DNA from: Sthenelais limicola
Taxonomy: Eukaryota; Annelida; Polychaeta; Phyllodocida; Sigalionidae
Assembly: GCA_942159475.1 (NCBI GenBank)
Contig: OW804095.1
Coordinates: 63,640,773 to 63,704,772, forward strand
DNA length: 64,000 nucleotides
Direction: 5' to 3'
Under the pieces are notes generated by a model. The model worked only from the letters and a program-made list of their open reading frames with translations. It did not search any database and was not told where the DNA came from. Below, piece after piece: positions 40,052 to 52,476 of the stretch (position 1 is its first letter; each line of letters starts with the position of its first letter). The translations under genes were made by a program, and so were the position numbers.

Positions 40052-40489
40052 ATGTCTATCTTCAAAAGATTTGGTACATCTAGTCGCTCAAAGCACCATG
40101 ATAAGCACGAAAAGGAGTCGTCAGCTCACATACCCAAAATAGAAGAAAGCCCCTCTAAAAAAGTCCCTTCTATAGAAAACCGTTCAAAGGACATGGATGA
40201 CGATGAGGCTGAGGCAAGGGCTGCTGCAGCCCAGTTGGATCTGCCTTTCCGCTCGGGGAAGAAGAGTAGGAATCTGTCTATTTCCCGATCTGGGCGGCAC
40301 AAGTATAGGGCCAACAAACGCGCTAGTGTAGTTAACGACAATGTATTCAATTCCCCTGCCAATGAAACATCAACTGGAGGGGGCTCAACAACGCCAGTTT
40401 ACTGTCGAGCATCAGGAGACTGTCGAGACACAAAGCCTCATGGAGGAATAACACAAACATCCATGGCAAGGACACCTACTGCAGTATGA
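40052..40489 (+). CDS. PRR15/PRR15L-like protein
   Basis: A 145-residue protein in one coding exon. The central basic block, residues 71-92, includes RNLSISRSGRHKYR and matches the RRNLKISRSGRFKEKRK-type core that defines the vertebrate PRR15/PRR15L family. The short start MSIFKRFGTSSRSK resembles the basic N-terminus of the family. Overall length (145 against about 130 in vertebrates) and architecture (untranslated 5' sequence plus a single coding exon) also fit. The rest is low-complexity: a Ser/Lys-rich N-terminal third, an acidic patch MDDDEAEA around 48-55, an alanine run and a Ser/Thr/Gly-rich tail. No signal peptide or membrane segment is seen. The family is linked in vertebrates to epithelial and placental expression, but its molecular function is unclear. 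ATTAAA at 40575-40580 could serve as a poly(A) signal. Confidence 0.75.
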   Translation: MSIFKRFGTSSRSKHHDKHEKESSAHIPKIEESPSKKVPSIENRSKDMDDDEAEARAAAAQLDLPFRSGKKSRNLSISRSGRHKYRANKRASVVNDNVFNSPANETSTGGGSTTPVYCRASGDCRDTKPHGGITQTSMARTPTAV

Positions 40490-43400
40490 AGGAATTAACC
40501 CGCACTTATTGTTCCTGTTGATATGGAACAAGGCATGTGTATATATGAACTAACTTGATTTCTACGGTATCACAATTAAACATTTTTCCTGGTCAGTTCT
40601 GCTTTCATAAGGGATCTCCTTACCTTTTTTATATGGACCTTGATCTACATATGATATAACAGCTGACCTTACCCTTTGCTTTGGGTTAAGACAGGAAGAT
40701 GATATCCTTGATGTGTACATATCATGATATTCCCCATTTCTCGAGGGTGCTTTCAATGGTAGTATATGAGAATGAATTTACAGCAATACTCTCACACTGC
40801 TTGGATATACATATCAACATGATGCATACACTAAAAATTGTAGGTATTGTAAATTTAAGGTTTAGAGCAAAACATTGTAGACATGTGTTTGAAGAAACCT
40901 TGAAAAAAAAACTATTGATTACAACTATTGCTTCTGCATTCAAAGAGTGACCTTGTATGAAAAGAGAACAATCAAAGTTAATCCAGTGAATATAATATTG
41001 TTCACTCAATTAATACTTATACGGAGGTATTCACTAATTCAAAGGGTTTATTGGCATTAACAATATTCTCCAAATAATGCATGGTCTCAAAGCGGCTATC
41101 ATCAAAATAACGTTATTTTAAAATGAGAGGTGCCTTGTATTCAAATCGGTCTCAATATTAGACTGCAACTTTTAAAAGTTCAAAGTTTACCCATACAATG
41201 TTATAAATGTGATATTAATTCTGACTGCTTCACTACATATCTTACAAAATGCATACCGTTATTGTGAAATGCATCCATTTCCTGCTTATGTATGGCTGAA
41301 ATCACTCTCTGACTTTCTTACACTTAAGCACAGATTAGAAACTGGTGACCCCTGATTATTACCACATAATCTGAAGATTCACCAAGGCAGTATAACTAGG
41401 GTCAACGCAGTAGGATTAAAACCTGGCGTTTGCTCTTCAAATCTGAAACTTTGCTTTTCCACTGCGTTTAAATCAGACCAATTTAGAACCCCTCAATTTC
41501 GAGTATAAAATTTCTTTTGCAGCTATACCCGTTCCATCGTTTATTATATGCTTTGGTACAAAAAATTGACCTAAGGTGCTTACAGTCGTATTGCCTTGTA
41601 AGCGAGATAGGGAATGTGAGTGATATTAGTGTCGTTGTACTTTTATACCCAGATATAATAATACTTTCTATCCAGTCTCAACGATTGAAAACAAGACTGT
41701 CCAGGAGTATGGCATTCACTAGTTCATAATTGTTTTCAAGTCTTCGTATGGAATTCGTCGCATTTGAATCCATTTTTCTATTCTAAAAAACCCCTGTACA
41801 ACGATCTCACCTTGTGAGGAGATAAAATCTGAGAGGGAAGTTCATCTCCGGTATGAAGGATAACATGAACAAGGAAATGACAGTATCAGTGATAGCACTA
41901 TCATAATATAAAATGACAAGATGGAGTGTGTATGCCACACGAGCAACCAATGTTCATACATTCATAATTCATTACATATATATGATCAATAATATTGCAT
42001 ATGCATAACGATGTCTAGAGGAAGTTTCGTGTAATGGCCTTCCTCCACAAATTACATTTGAGCCCTCTGAATGCGCCTTTAAAGCTAACATATTAAGTTA
42101 TCGTGCACCACGAATAATCAATGGCAAACGCCAGACAAAGGACCAACATGAAGGGCCTGATCTCAAAAGGAGGTACATTTTAAAGCGTTAGTCATTAAAA
42201 GTCACTTCTGGTATAAGGGAGACCGATCGAAAACCCCATTTTCTTGTGGATAAACAACGTCTAAGTTTCAACAGATTACTTTTGATTGTACCATGCATCA
42301 CCCGATTTCTGACATCAGATTGTTCGATTCACGAGATGAACACAATGAGTAATAGATGGTCACAAAAGGAAAGGTATACAGAGAAAACACGGATGGATCT
42401 GTGATTACAAAAGAGATTTCTGGTGATTAAACATTGCTGGCGATGAAATATTCACCAGCTGGATCGAAATGGGTTGTTGGGTTTTTAATCTATCACGTAG
42501 ATCGTGTAATTGTCTGTATCGGTTTATATCATGAAGAATTGACACCATAGACAGAGACCCTTTTTCGATAGGCATTTTGACATCCTGTCATACGTATTGT
42601 GATTCATGAAGTAAAAGAAATGTTGGTGTCTTAACGGTCGGGGGTTGGGTAAAGTTGCCGTACGAAGTTTCATATTTCCATCAGAATCATGAAACATTTC
42701 TGTAACTCCTTTGGGATATATATAGCCATGGGGCATAGTAAAAAAGGCGCATAATATGAATTTAATATTTCACATGCGAGAGGTACCCTATCGTTTTAAT
42801 ATGAATGTGTACCTTTAGTGTGTTAAAGTGTTCCGAATTTAGATGTTAATCTGCTTCTGCTTCGGTTATCATTTTAAGGATTGGGGAGCAGTATAACTAG
42901 AATGTGAATGCCAAGTGATAGATGAAATAAAAGGAAGAGATAAACACAGAAATGCTTTTGATGCACGTGCTCAGATATTCAATACAATATCAAGCATCCT
43001 ATCCGCGTTTTACAGTGTTGCAACATCTGTTAGTTCAAATTTATATTGAAAGCAAACAGATCGTTGTTCCCTAAAAGGGGGTTTCTCTACAATTGTCCTT
43101 ATTGAATAGTTATTATTTGGAACTCATATTGATGTGAAGTTGATTGAAGTCATGGGATATCATGCCTGGTTAAGCAGCAGACATTTTGTATGGCAATGCT
43201 ATAGAGAAATAGATAGTTGTACTCTAAAAATGTGCACCTAGGAGATCATACTTAGAATGATCGCATGTGTCTAGAATCGCCCATACTATTTTGTCTTGCA
43301 GAAAAAATCTATTCCATATTACGGTGAATGGTATCACCTCCATGCAAGAATAATGCTTCAATAGCTACAAGACATCAGACACTTTGTCGTGCAAATACTG

Positions 43401-45121
43401 ATTGTAATATATTATGGACATATTTTGCTCCTTGTGAAATATCATTTTGAGAAACCTGTGATTCGTTGTCCTGTACCAGGCCATGTATAAATTAAAAATA
43501 AATTTATAGAACGCATTTGGTATTGATATTATATTTGTTTCGAGATCACGATCTATGTATTCGTATTGCCGACCGTGTTTTAATTTAGAAATAGGGCGAT
43601 CAACTATCTAAAAACAAGGTTAATGTACTCATTGGTATTATTGGTTGTTTGAACCAGAATCCCTTTGATTAACATTTGAGTATATACTTGGTGACGAACG
43701 TGTCATAAGTAAGACAAACTTAACATTTTTAGTATATAATTAGTTTATTTCCTTCCTGGTAGTCAAGTGACATGTAAAATAACACCGTTACAATTGTTTA
43801 TTGTACGGTATATCATATTGGCAGTACAGCCATAGATGGTGCTAGATACAAAAATATCAATGAGTAAATCATATTTTTTTGAACAGATTTATTTATTCAG
43901 GTAAAATTTTTACAAAGATTATAGCACGCTCATCCGGAGATGAATTTTCGTTGTGCCCTGAGTTACCATTAGCTTAACATATATATTGAAAGAGAGCATG
44001 ATAGATAGTACAACATTTCTATTTTACGACAGATACAAATTATATTATATTACAAACAATGAGAAGGTATAGATGAGATGGATGATATGATGATAATATA
44101 CTCCAGTCTAGTTATTTAATTACATGTAGAAATTTGAGGTGTGAGAGGGTGCCAATGATTTTTGGATCATCTGATAAATGGTTGAACCAAGTGTTTTTGT
44201 CTTCAGGAAAAGGATATCTGAATAAACCATCTTCATTCAATATCTTAAACAAACTGAAACCGACTACCCGAGTTAATACGAGACTCAATATAATAAGAGA
44301 TGAAATTGTCTTTAATATCTAAATGTTCTTATGGAACTAGTCAAAACAATAATTCAATCAGAGGCTTTTCATCATTTGATTTCCAACCAAACTATGAAAT
44401 AAATACCACTGTAATTTAGATGGAAGGAAATGATGGTTAAAATAATAAATATATTACATTAAGGTCATGGGAATATGTTTCTAACGAGAATACTTTTAAA
44501 GCTGCACTCTCAGTTAACGTCGGTCAAAAAATAAAGATTGTGTACTGTTGGTTCCATTCTTTTTCAAATCAGATGGAAGTCAAACATTTTGGAGGAAATC
44601 TAAATTGGTATTTCGGGACCCGCCGATTCGTCTTCAAAATATGGTTTAAAAGTATAACAGCAACTTAATATTGATAAATTTAGTCCTATAAGTCACTATG
44701 CCAGTAAACATGGCAATGTTGTGTTTGTCATTATAGCAAAGACTGCAAGTTTGAATAACACATAAAAGACCACTGGTTAGTGGGTCCAGGGCATCGAACA
44801 GAAAACGACAAATGATGGACGAAAATATACAGATGGATGAAAAGATGCGCGATATTTCAGATGTATAGGCCCAATTCATTTCAGATGTATCTATAGACGC
44901 AGCTCATTTTATGAGGAGAAATATAATAATTAACACATACTTCAATATACGCTGAATAAAGGACATACTTCTTAAGCTCCGTTTAGACATAGATCTCCCA
45001 CTACCATGCAACAGGATGTGCACATAAAATATCACATTTTATCCATGAAAATTCAATAGCAGATTTCTCAAATGGTTAGCATGAGAGAGTCCCTGGTTAG
45101 GGAGAAAATACTGTGGTAGAT
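40490..45121. other. Non-coding stretch between two genes
   Basis: It holds the 3' side of the PRR15-like gene (left) and of the beta-trefoil gene (right). No coding region is supported. A possible LINE tail lies at 43892-43961. No canonical AATAAA was found close to the stop of the trefoil gene. Confidence 0.45.
43892..43961 (-). repeat. Possible LINE 3' tail, copy 2
   Basis: On the minus strand it begins TCAGGGCACAACGAAAA and ends CCTGAATAAATAAAT. It parallels the segment at 2861-2924. A weaker third relative may lie at about 16175-16235. Confidence 0.4.
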
Positions 45122-48100
45122 TTATATATAAATAAATGTCCATCTCTGATTTGTCCCTCCGTGAAATGCATATGGGATAACAGGGGTCACCTCCTTCGTA
45201 GATCCACCAGAAATATCCAAAGCCAGATCAGGTTTTGCGCGATTTTTGATAACATCACCAGAAATGCTCCATTGTTGGTCCGGATTATTTGGATTGAATG
45301 GACGCATGCAAACCTTTTTACCTATAGTGCGGGAACGAATGGATTAATATGTAACATTCTGCAATCATCATGAATGTATTTTTTCATTGCTTCTTTGCTT
45401 CAATTTTCGACTTGAGTGTGTTCATGATACTACTGACTTGAAACGTATCTATCCGAACCAGAGCAACAATTAAGTTATCCTGTAACATTAGTTTACCAAT
45501 ACATCTAATCAAGCTACATTACTCATCCCGTGGGCTTATTATAACTACATGCATTACCATTCTCTAGATAACATAAAACTCCAAACATATATATACAAAA
45601 GCATTTGTTATACTTAGATGCATGTAGTTTTGAATGTAAACAAACCTGAACTATCCATGAGATAATTGTTGAGCTTTGAACGAATAACTCCATCTTCGTC
45701 CTCATACCAGAGCTGGTTAGCAGCTGGTGGTCCGGGCTTCCTAGAAAACGTGATAACCTCGCCTCCACTGTCAGCATCACCTCCTTTGACATCCAACACT
45801 AAATCGCAGTGTTTACTTTTTATATAGAAAAATCTGGCGGGTCTGCAACAAAATGTATTATTTGCTTATTTTTATAAGATAACGACTTATGATGTGAAGC
45901 AGTACATTTTTCTAGGTTAAGGAGAGGAAATTAGTACCGTTAGCTGGTCATAATTTGACGCAAAGAAGGATTTTGGCACAAGAAAAAGTAATTTTATTAG
46001 CTTCCTCTAAAGTTACAGAAAATAGTAGAAACAAATCTTACGCCTTTGTTGCCTTCCACAAATCGGGCATTTGCTGAGCACTCATTGGTCGCGCCACCAC
46101 ACGGAGGATGCCGTCTTCATCTGGGCTGAGAATACCACTAGCTGTCCCAAGGTGAAGGTCAGTAACACTCTGATTCTGTATTGTCATGGCAACCATCTTC
46201 CATCGTTGGTTCGGACTGGAATCTTCGGGTCTATTCAGAACTGATTCTTTCCCTGGAAATACACGTGAACTAAATGACTCGGACAGGGATTTGACTTTAT
46301 TGCATTGGTACCGTAACAAAGCAAAAGATACCATTTCATCTGCTAAATCCCAAAATTATCAGAAATGAAGCAATACATTTACATTTTCACAAGTTGTAAT
46401 GACTAGATTTAGTAACATATTTCAAACATTTTATGTTTAATCAACACGTTCACAACTATCTTATCAAACTATCGATGAATCGGTCCAGGATCGAAAAGGC
46501 TCCTGGTCGATTGGTGTAGGATCATGATTTTGGTATTGAATGATCGATCCTACACCAACTCACAGATAGATAATAGAGAAATATGACCCTCTGGAATCAT
46601 TCCCACGGTGAAGGTCACCACATAGGCTGAAACGTTGGGAAAATAAAACAAAAGAGGAGTCAAAAGTCTAACGACTATTAGGGTCATTTGACCCCAGAGG
46701 CTTGAATCATTTAAATAGTTACAGTTTTTAGCTATACCATTTGACTGTTCATCTAGCTCTGCATAAACTCATAACATTGAGGACCATTTATAACTTATGA
46801 AGTCGATACCCAGACAATCCATTAATTATTACAGTCCCATTCTGTATGTGCCAAGTTTATCAACAACAAAACTTATCAAATAATCCCAGTCAACCCTGCC
46901 GAATTTAGGGTCACTAAGTACCAGGTAATACAAAGTTTCCAACACAATTTTTCCAGGCCGTTCATCAATACACAAATACTGCCTTCCAACAAAATCTGTA
47001 ACTTGAGGATAAATGTCAGTGCCCACATGTAACATGATATATGCATATGCTGACATGCTTTAATGCTTACCATTTAAACTCGTCAAAGCTGCACAGTTAG
47101 CAACAGTCTTCCTGCATATTCGCCATATTTAACATTTACTTAATTAGTAGATGCTGCTCCTCCAAGAATCACAGATATACTTCAGCAAACAAGGTAAGCT
47201 TTGTATATCTTACCAATTTTGGATTCTCTCTTGAACCAGGCCCAACTAACACTAGCCTCTCCAACACGTCTCCTCTCACTCCCTACACACCCAGCGCAGC
47301 CACTATCCCCTACCCCATCACCACCACATATGCACCATATAGCAGTGGTAGTGGTTGCAGCGTAAACATTGCCATGTGTATGGTATGGCAGTATGGCTCT
47401 CTCTATATAGAATAGTGTTAGTATCAACATTCCAAACATTCTACTATCTGACCCTCATAATACAACTTTTAATACAACTACTAACCACAATGGAGGTGTT
47501 TTATGTCAGATGTTTTACATAGTCTCTATATGGAAATAATTTTTATACGACGGCAATACAAGACCTACCACTCAAGTCTAAGACGGCCCCATCTGCTGCT
47601 GATACAATCCTGTCCTCCCTTACATCAAATGACCACAGCTGGTCTACGGATACATGTGGCTTCTTTGGAAGCAAAACAGCATCTATACGATCACTGGGTA
47701 TCCCTATGGACTTCAGCGGCAAGGAAGTTAAGTAGAGACCAGTTGGACAATGCGCCAAATACACCAGATGACTCTTTGGGCTGCTAGAAAACGTAGTCAT
47801 GAGAGAAGGCAACGGGAGCAGGGAAAAGAGGAGTGTATAGAAGGGAAAGGAAGAGGAGAAAAGAGAAGAAAAAGCAGTTAATATTAAGCGTGTGCGTGGA
47901 AATACAGTATGAATCTTAAATAGTTAAAACTTCGTATAGTGAAATTTAATCAGACTAACAGTTGAACAACCACCATATTAAGATATAAAAGTATGAAGTA
48001 AGGCCAGATAGCTTCTTTGATAAGCCGACTTTCATGATGGTCAGGTCTACATAATTTCTTATAACGATTTGATAAGAAAAGGCGCAGCATTATATAAGCA

Positions 48101-50632
48101 GGAACCTACATGGGCATGTACCATAGGATGATAACATGATAAGGGCAGACTGCCACCCAATGATTAAATAGGTCAGTACTATCAGAAAACGCAAGTGAAG
48201 TATAAGACGGTTAGGAAAATTAGAACGCACATCTACTTGTTAAATAGTCTCAGCGGCATCACTAACTCAAGTCATAATTTGATGCAAAGATGTCATGCTA
48301 ATACTTAGATGCTTAAAGTGCGACGGGAGGTTGTGAAGGGTTATAGTATAGATAGGTATCACAATAGGCAGATGACAGATACAAATATACCGGTAACATA
48401 CAATAAAATGAAGAAATGTGTGCTATCTAGTATGGGGTGGAGAAGAGCATTAACCGTTACATTCACATTCAATATATCCATTTATTGAATGGATCATAAC
48501 TGAACTAAGTGTTGAATTCCATTATGAAAATATTACAATTAACGTTTTAAATTTTAACGAGGAATAAACCTCTAGTACACATGAGATCAAACGTAACTAT
48601 AATACGTTGCACAAACTGGGGATTGATTTTAGCATACCCGAACGTGGCGTCATTGTAATCGCTATATAAGAACTCCCATCTTTGAGATGCGTTGCCATTA
48701 TACGCGCCGGAGGTCACCTAATGGTGAGAATGTCAGACAGCACAAGTGTTTTGTTAATTCCACACTAATTAGTCTTAATTGACTTACATAGTTATAGAGT
48801 TACATTAGTTATAGATTCTTAGGTGGTTAATCGTTATATGCTTACAAGAACAAGATAAGATTATTGGCGAATACCACAGGAATCCATAGAGTATTATTGT
48901 ATTCAGATTCATTCCCGCTGGGGAATAAGGTCCAATGAAATACATTTTCTTATCAAAATGAGTACTCCAAAACTTGCTATACCTCTGTATTCTTTAGCTT
49001 CTTGAAGAAAGAGATGGGTACGTGTATGTCTAGGACTTGATCAGGGTCTTGACGATTAACAATTGCTTGTTGACTGACAATCCATTGCTGTATTTTGTTG
49101 CCCGCTTTATATCGATCTAATGTAACTTTTCCTCCTATATCATCATAAGGAAAAAGAGTAAGCAACAAAATTTGATAGTACGACACTTTCCTATTGGAAG
49201 GCTTTATCATTGGAACAGTGTGATAGGAGAACCAATGCGATTAGATTGTTAAGCGCAGATGCCAGGTTATGTTAACAATTTTTAAAAACTCAGATAATGC
49301 CCCCCCCCCCCCCCCACACACACACACACCCAAGAATTGCTTTGTCGATCATACTAACCCGAACTAGTCAACGCGAAGTCGTTCATCTTTGATTTGATAA
49401 CACCATTGTGATCTTCGTACCATAGTTGATTATTTTTCAGCTCTGGCCATAAGTCGTATACAATAACTGCTGCTCCAGGTTCTTTTGACTCCCATGCTAC
49501 ATCTAGTACTTTATTCGTTGAACAATTCCGAATGTGCATCATATATGCATCCCTAAAAAGTTATTAGAATGGTACGAGCATTTATTTACCTATTAGCTCG
49601 CTAATGAAAGTGATATGATATTTGCGGACATGAAATAACTTATGCTACCATATCGATCAACATTGTCTTAATACCATAGTAATATCTGTAATTATAACAC
49701 ATATTATACACAATTTAACAATAGAGGAATCGACAAGATATTTACACGTGTTCCTTGACCCATTCTTCACTAAAGCTGTCGTCTTTATCCTGTTTATATA
49801 CGTGACCCCCAGGGTGAGACTCGCTCTCAGATAATCCAAGCACCATTTCCCCATCACGAGAGACAATGGCACTGCCATCAAACCGCCATCTCTGATGTCT
49901 GTTCATGGGCTGGAAGTTGTGGGTAACGATTCTGCCATCTAAAGAGAAATTAAGTGTACCGTAATGAAGATCAACCCAGCAGCAATGCCATTGTTATAAG
50001 AGGTTCTGGCGGATGTTCTGGCGGATGTTCTGGTCATTATTGTAGGCTACAGATTAATGTAGGATGTATGGTTAACCAATAATGGTTAAAGTCACTATCG
50101 TGTAGTACCATATTGTTCGAGTCTAATAACATTTTGTATAATATATAATACAGGCTCAAATATATATGAACACTTTATAAAATGCAATCATGCAAGATAT
50201 ACAGTAACGTACGGGTAGGCCTACTCCTAAATAAAGTTTTGTTTTGACCACAGCGTTATAAAAAGCTCCTTGCTGCAATTGAAATGAGAAATTCATGCTG
50301 CATTAGGCCTATCATATAAATTACAAATTAATATTATAAAATAGGCCTAGTCATAGAAAATTTACCAAAAATCAGATTATATTCCATAACCATAAATAAA
50401 CTATGCAAAGCTTGCCTTCAATCGCAGTCAGGCAGAAGTTGTTGAGTTTACTACGTATGGAATGGTTTATGCGGTCTTCCCACCATAGCTGCTCATCAGA
50501 GGGACTCTCCCCTGTTCCATGGGGTCGCCGGGTAACTACTGCGGCACCAGACTCGGAACTCCCTCCCTCCACCTCCACCAGACAGCTGGCGACACCTACA
50601 GGATGCAAAGTGAAAAACTTTCCGGGAGGCAT
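45122..50632 (-). CDS. Four-domain ricin-B-type beta-trefoil protein, nine exons
   Basis: Exons, 5' to 3': 50632-50416, 49938-49746, 49552-49359, 49134-48983, 48717-48638, 47783-47569, 46252-46042, 45842-45646, 45321-45122. All splice phases agree and give 552 residues. Four trefoils of about 137-143 residues follow each other, at about 1-136, 137-279, 280-421 and 422-552. Each carries QxW-type motifs: DEQLWWED, HQRWRF; NNQLWYED, IQQWIV, ASQRWEF; DQLWSF, NQRWKM; NQLWYED, DQQWSI, NQRWTF. Ricin-B folds usually bind carbohydrate, so a lectin role is likely; the sugar is unknown. No enzyme or toxin domain and no signal peptide is seen, which suggests an intracellular protein. The first intron uses a GC donor (AAG/GCAAGC); the others are GT-AG. 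An in-frame TGA at 50645-50647 supports the start. Each trefoil uses two exons except the second, whose second half is split. Confidence 0.8.
46511..46558. repeat. Short inverted repeat in intron 6 of the trefoil gene
   Basis: TTGGTGTAGGATC at 46511-46523 and its exact reverse complement at 46546-46558 could form a 13-bp stem with a 22-base loop. Confidence 0.7.
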
Positions 50633-51110
50633 CTCGCTCCTTACTCATGCAGTTGCTGGAACAAGAAAGAAAGGCACGGCCTTAAAATGGACATGGTTCA
50701 ACACGTCCCGCCACCACCTTGTGCCCCTCCAATGTCCCATCTACCCTCACTGCATCTCCTCATTCTATTGTCCCTCTATTTCTCCATCCACCTCCCCGTC
50801 CCCTCCCAGTGGTAGGCTAACTGTGTGTGTACAGACACATTTCATTTTCAACAGTGTAAACACGAGTCAAATAACATTATGAGGTTTTAAAAAATGCCAT
50901 ACACACCAGTAACTCCGTCGGTCACAGCATCGAGAACTGCCACTCCTTCGGAGAGAGATGTAGGCTCTGTCTTAGAGGAAATACAACCGCTCACTCACTC
51001 ACCGTCCACAGGAGGTAGCCATTTTGGCAAGGAGTAAGCTGACACTCGTGACTGATGGGCGGCAGCATGGGCGGCGGTGGATGCGCTGGAGTGAGTCGCG
51101 CGCGATTTAC
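50633..51110 (-). promoter_or_regulatory. 5' region of the trefoil gene
   Basis: A strong acceptor (CTTTCTTTCTTGTTCCAG) ends at 50656, 23 bases before the start codon. A donor CG/GTGAGT lies after 51003 on the minus strand and would end an upstream exon. An ATG at 51022 in that exon is out of frame with the main frame, so the exon is probably untranslated or a uORF. The stretch 51050-51110 is CpG-rich, unlike its surroundings, and may be the promoter. Confidence 0.4.
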
Positions 51111-51489
51111 AGATGGCATTTAAACCCAAATCCCATGCAGCTAACAATTTTACGTTGTGGCAACGTGTTTATCGCGGTGCTTTGGGTGCATTAAGGTAAA
51201 GCGAACCATTTCGTCTTCATCTTGATTTCTCATTATAAAAAAAATAGCAACAAACCATTCAAACTTCAAATGAACATTAGAGTGGGTCAGCTTCCTATGG
51301 CACATGAATTAATTATATTACTATGCATATTAATACCAATAGTCTCCATGGAAATATCGTGTAGAGTTGGTTCGCTTTACCTGACATTTCATATAAAGCG
51401 AACCACCACTTAAGATAAACCGAACCAAGTGGTTCACTTTACCTGATATGAGAAAAGATATATAATAAGTTAGGCCATCACTCCCCCCA

Positions 51490-52012
51490 CACATCTCTAC
51501 CCTCACCCACATCTACCCCAACATATCTCCCCTTCCCCCTACCACACTCCCACACACCCCTCCCCTCACTTCCCTAACCCATACCCATTCACTTACTTTC
51601 ACCCCTGTAATCTCTAACCCCCCTCCCCTCCCCCCCCCCCCCCCATTAACTTCACTTCTACCCCCGCACACCTCTAGCCCCAGTTACCTCTACCCCTGCA
51701 CACCTCTACCCCCAGTTACCTCTACCCCCAGTTACCTTTACCTCCACACAACTCTACCCCAGTTACCTCTACCCCCACACACCTTTACCCCAGTTCCATC
51801 TACCCCAACACACCTCCACCCCAGTCACCTCTACCCCCACACACCTTTACCCCAAGTTACCTCCACCCCCACACACTTTTACCCCCAGTTACCTCTACCC
51901 CTACACATCTACCCCAGTTACCTCTACCCCCACACACCTTTACCCCAGTTACCTCTACCCCCACACACCTCCACCCCAGTCATCTCTACCCCCACACACC
52001 TTTACCCCCAGG
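51490..52012. repeat. C-rich 16/32-bp minisatellite, part 1
   Basis: Units such as ACCCCCAGTTACCTCT alternate with ACCCCCACACACCTTT, giving a 16-bp basic unit with a 32-bp higher order. Divergence is greater toward the left end, where a poly-C run interrupts. Confidence 0.9.
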
Positions 52013-52019
52013 GGACACT

Positions 52020-52165
52020 TCCACTATTCCGGCCCCCTTCTCTCACAGGCTTTTTCTTCCCAGCCTGGGAGTCAAACCCATGAGTCCTTTGGAAGCTGTG
52101 CCTATGAGTCAGTTGGTAGAGTAGTAACCATAGAGCCGACGCTCTACCAACTGAGCCACAGACCC
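52020..52165 (-). mobile_element. tRNA-derived SINE remnant
   Basis: On the minus strand an A-box TGGCTCAGTTGG (complement of 52147-52158) and a B-box GGTTTGACTCC (complement of 52068-52078) have the order of a Pol III promoter. The 68-base gap is longer than in an ordinary tRNA. Between them lies TCAGTTGGTAGAG in inverted orientation (plus strand 52109-52121), which pairs with the A-box side (52142-52154). It is not a functional tRNA gene. The SINE family is not recognised. Confidence 0.6.
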
Positions 52166-52476
52166 AGCTATTACTGGACTGGAGTTTCATGAGGACTAGA
52201 TCAATGAGTCAGTGGTTGTGGTTTGGAGGCGGGAGATTTGAGGATGGGGAATCCCCTCAACTGAAGGAGTCTGACTGGGTGGGCTGTGTGGGTTATGAAA
52301 CTAACTGTCTAAGGCAGTCAAGACAGTCTGAGGATAAATTTTTCAGGCAATTGTACCACAACGATTCTCCAGAAAGGGGAAAAATAGAGAAGTCCAGCAC
52401 TGAGCCACTGGAATCCAGAACAAGCAATTAAATACAACTAGTACAATACTGTCTCCTCTTATTTTTCCCTATTTCT

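Noticed and set aside
48978..49134. Alternative fourth trefoil exon ending at a GC donor (ATA/GCAAGT)
   Set aside because: It keeps phase directly to the exon at 47783, but leaves the second trefoil without its last QxW motif. The GT donor at 48983 plus the 80-bp exon restores it.
50403..50882. 159-residue plus-strand frame
   Set aside because: It lies antisense over exon 1 and the 5' region of the beta-trefoil gene. The minus-strand frame has domain motifs and phase continuity.
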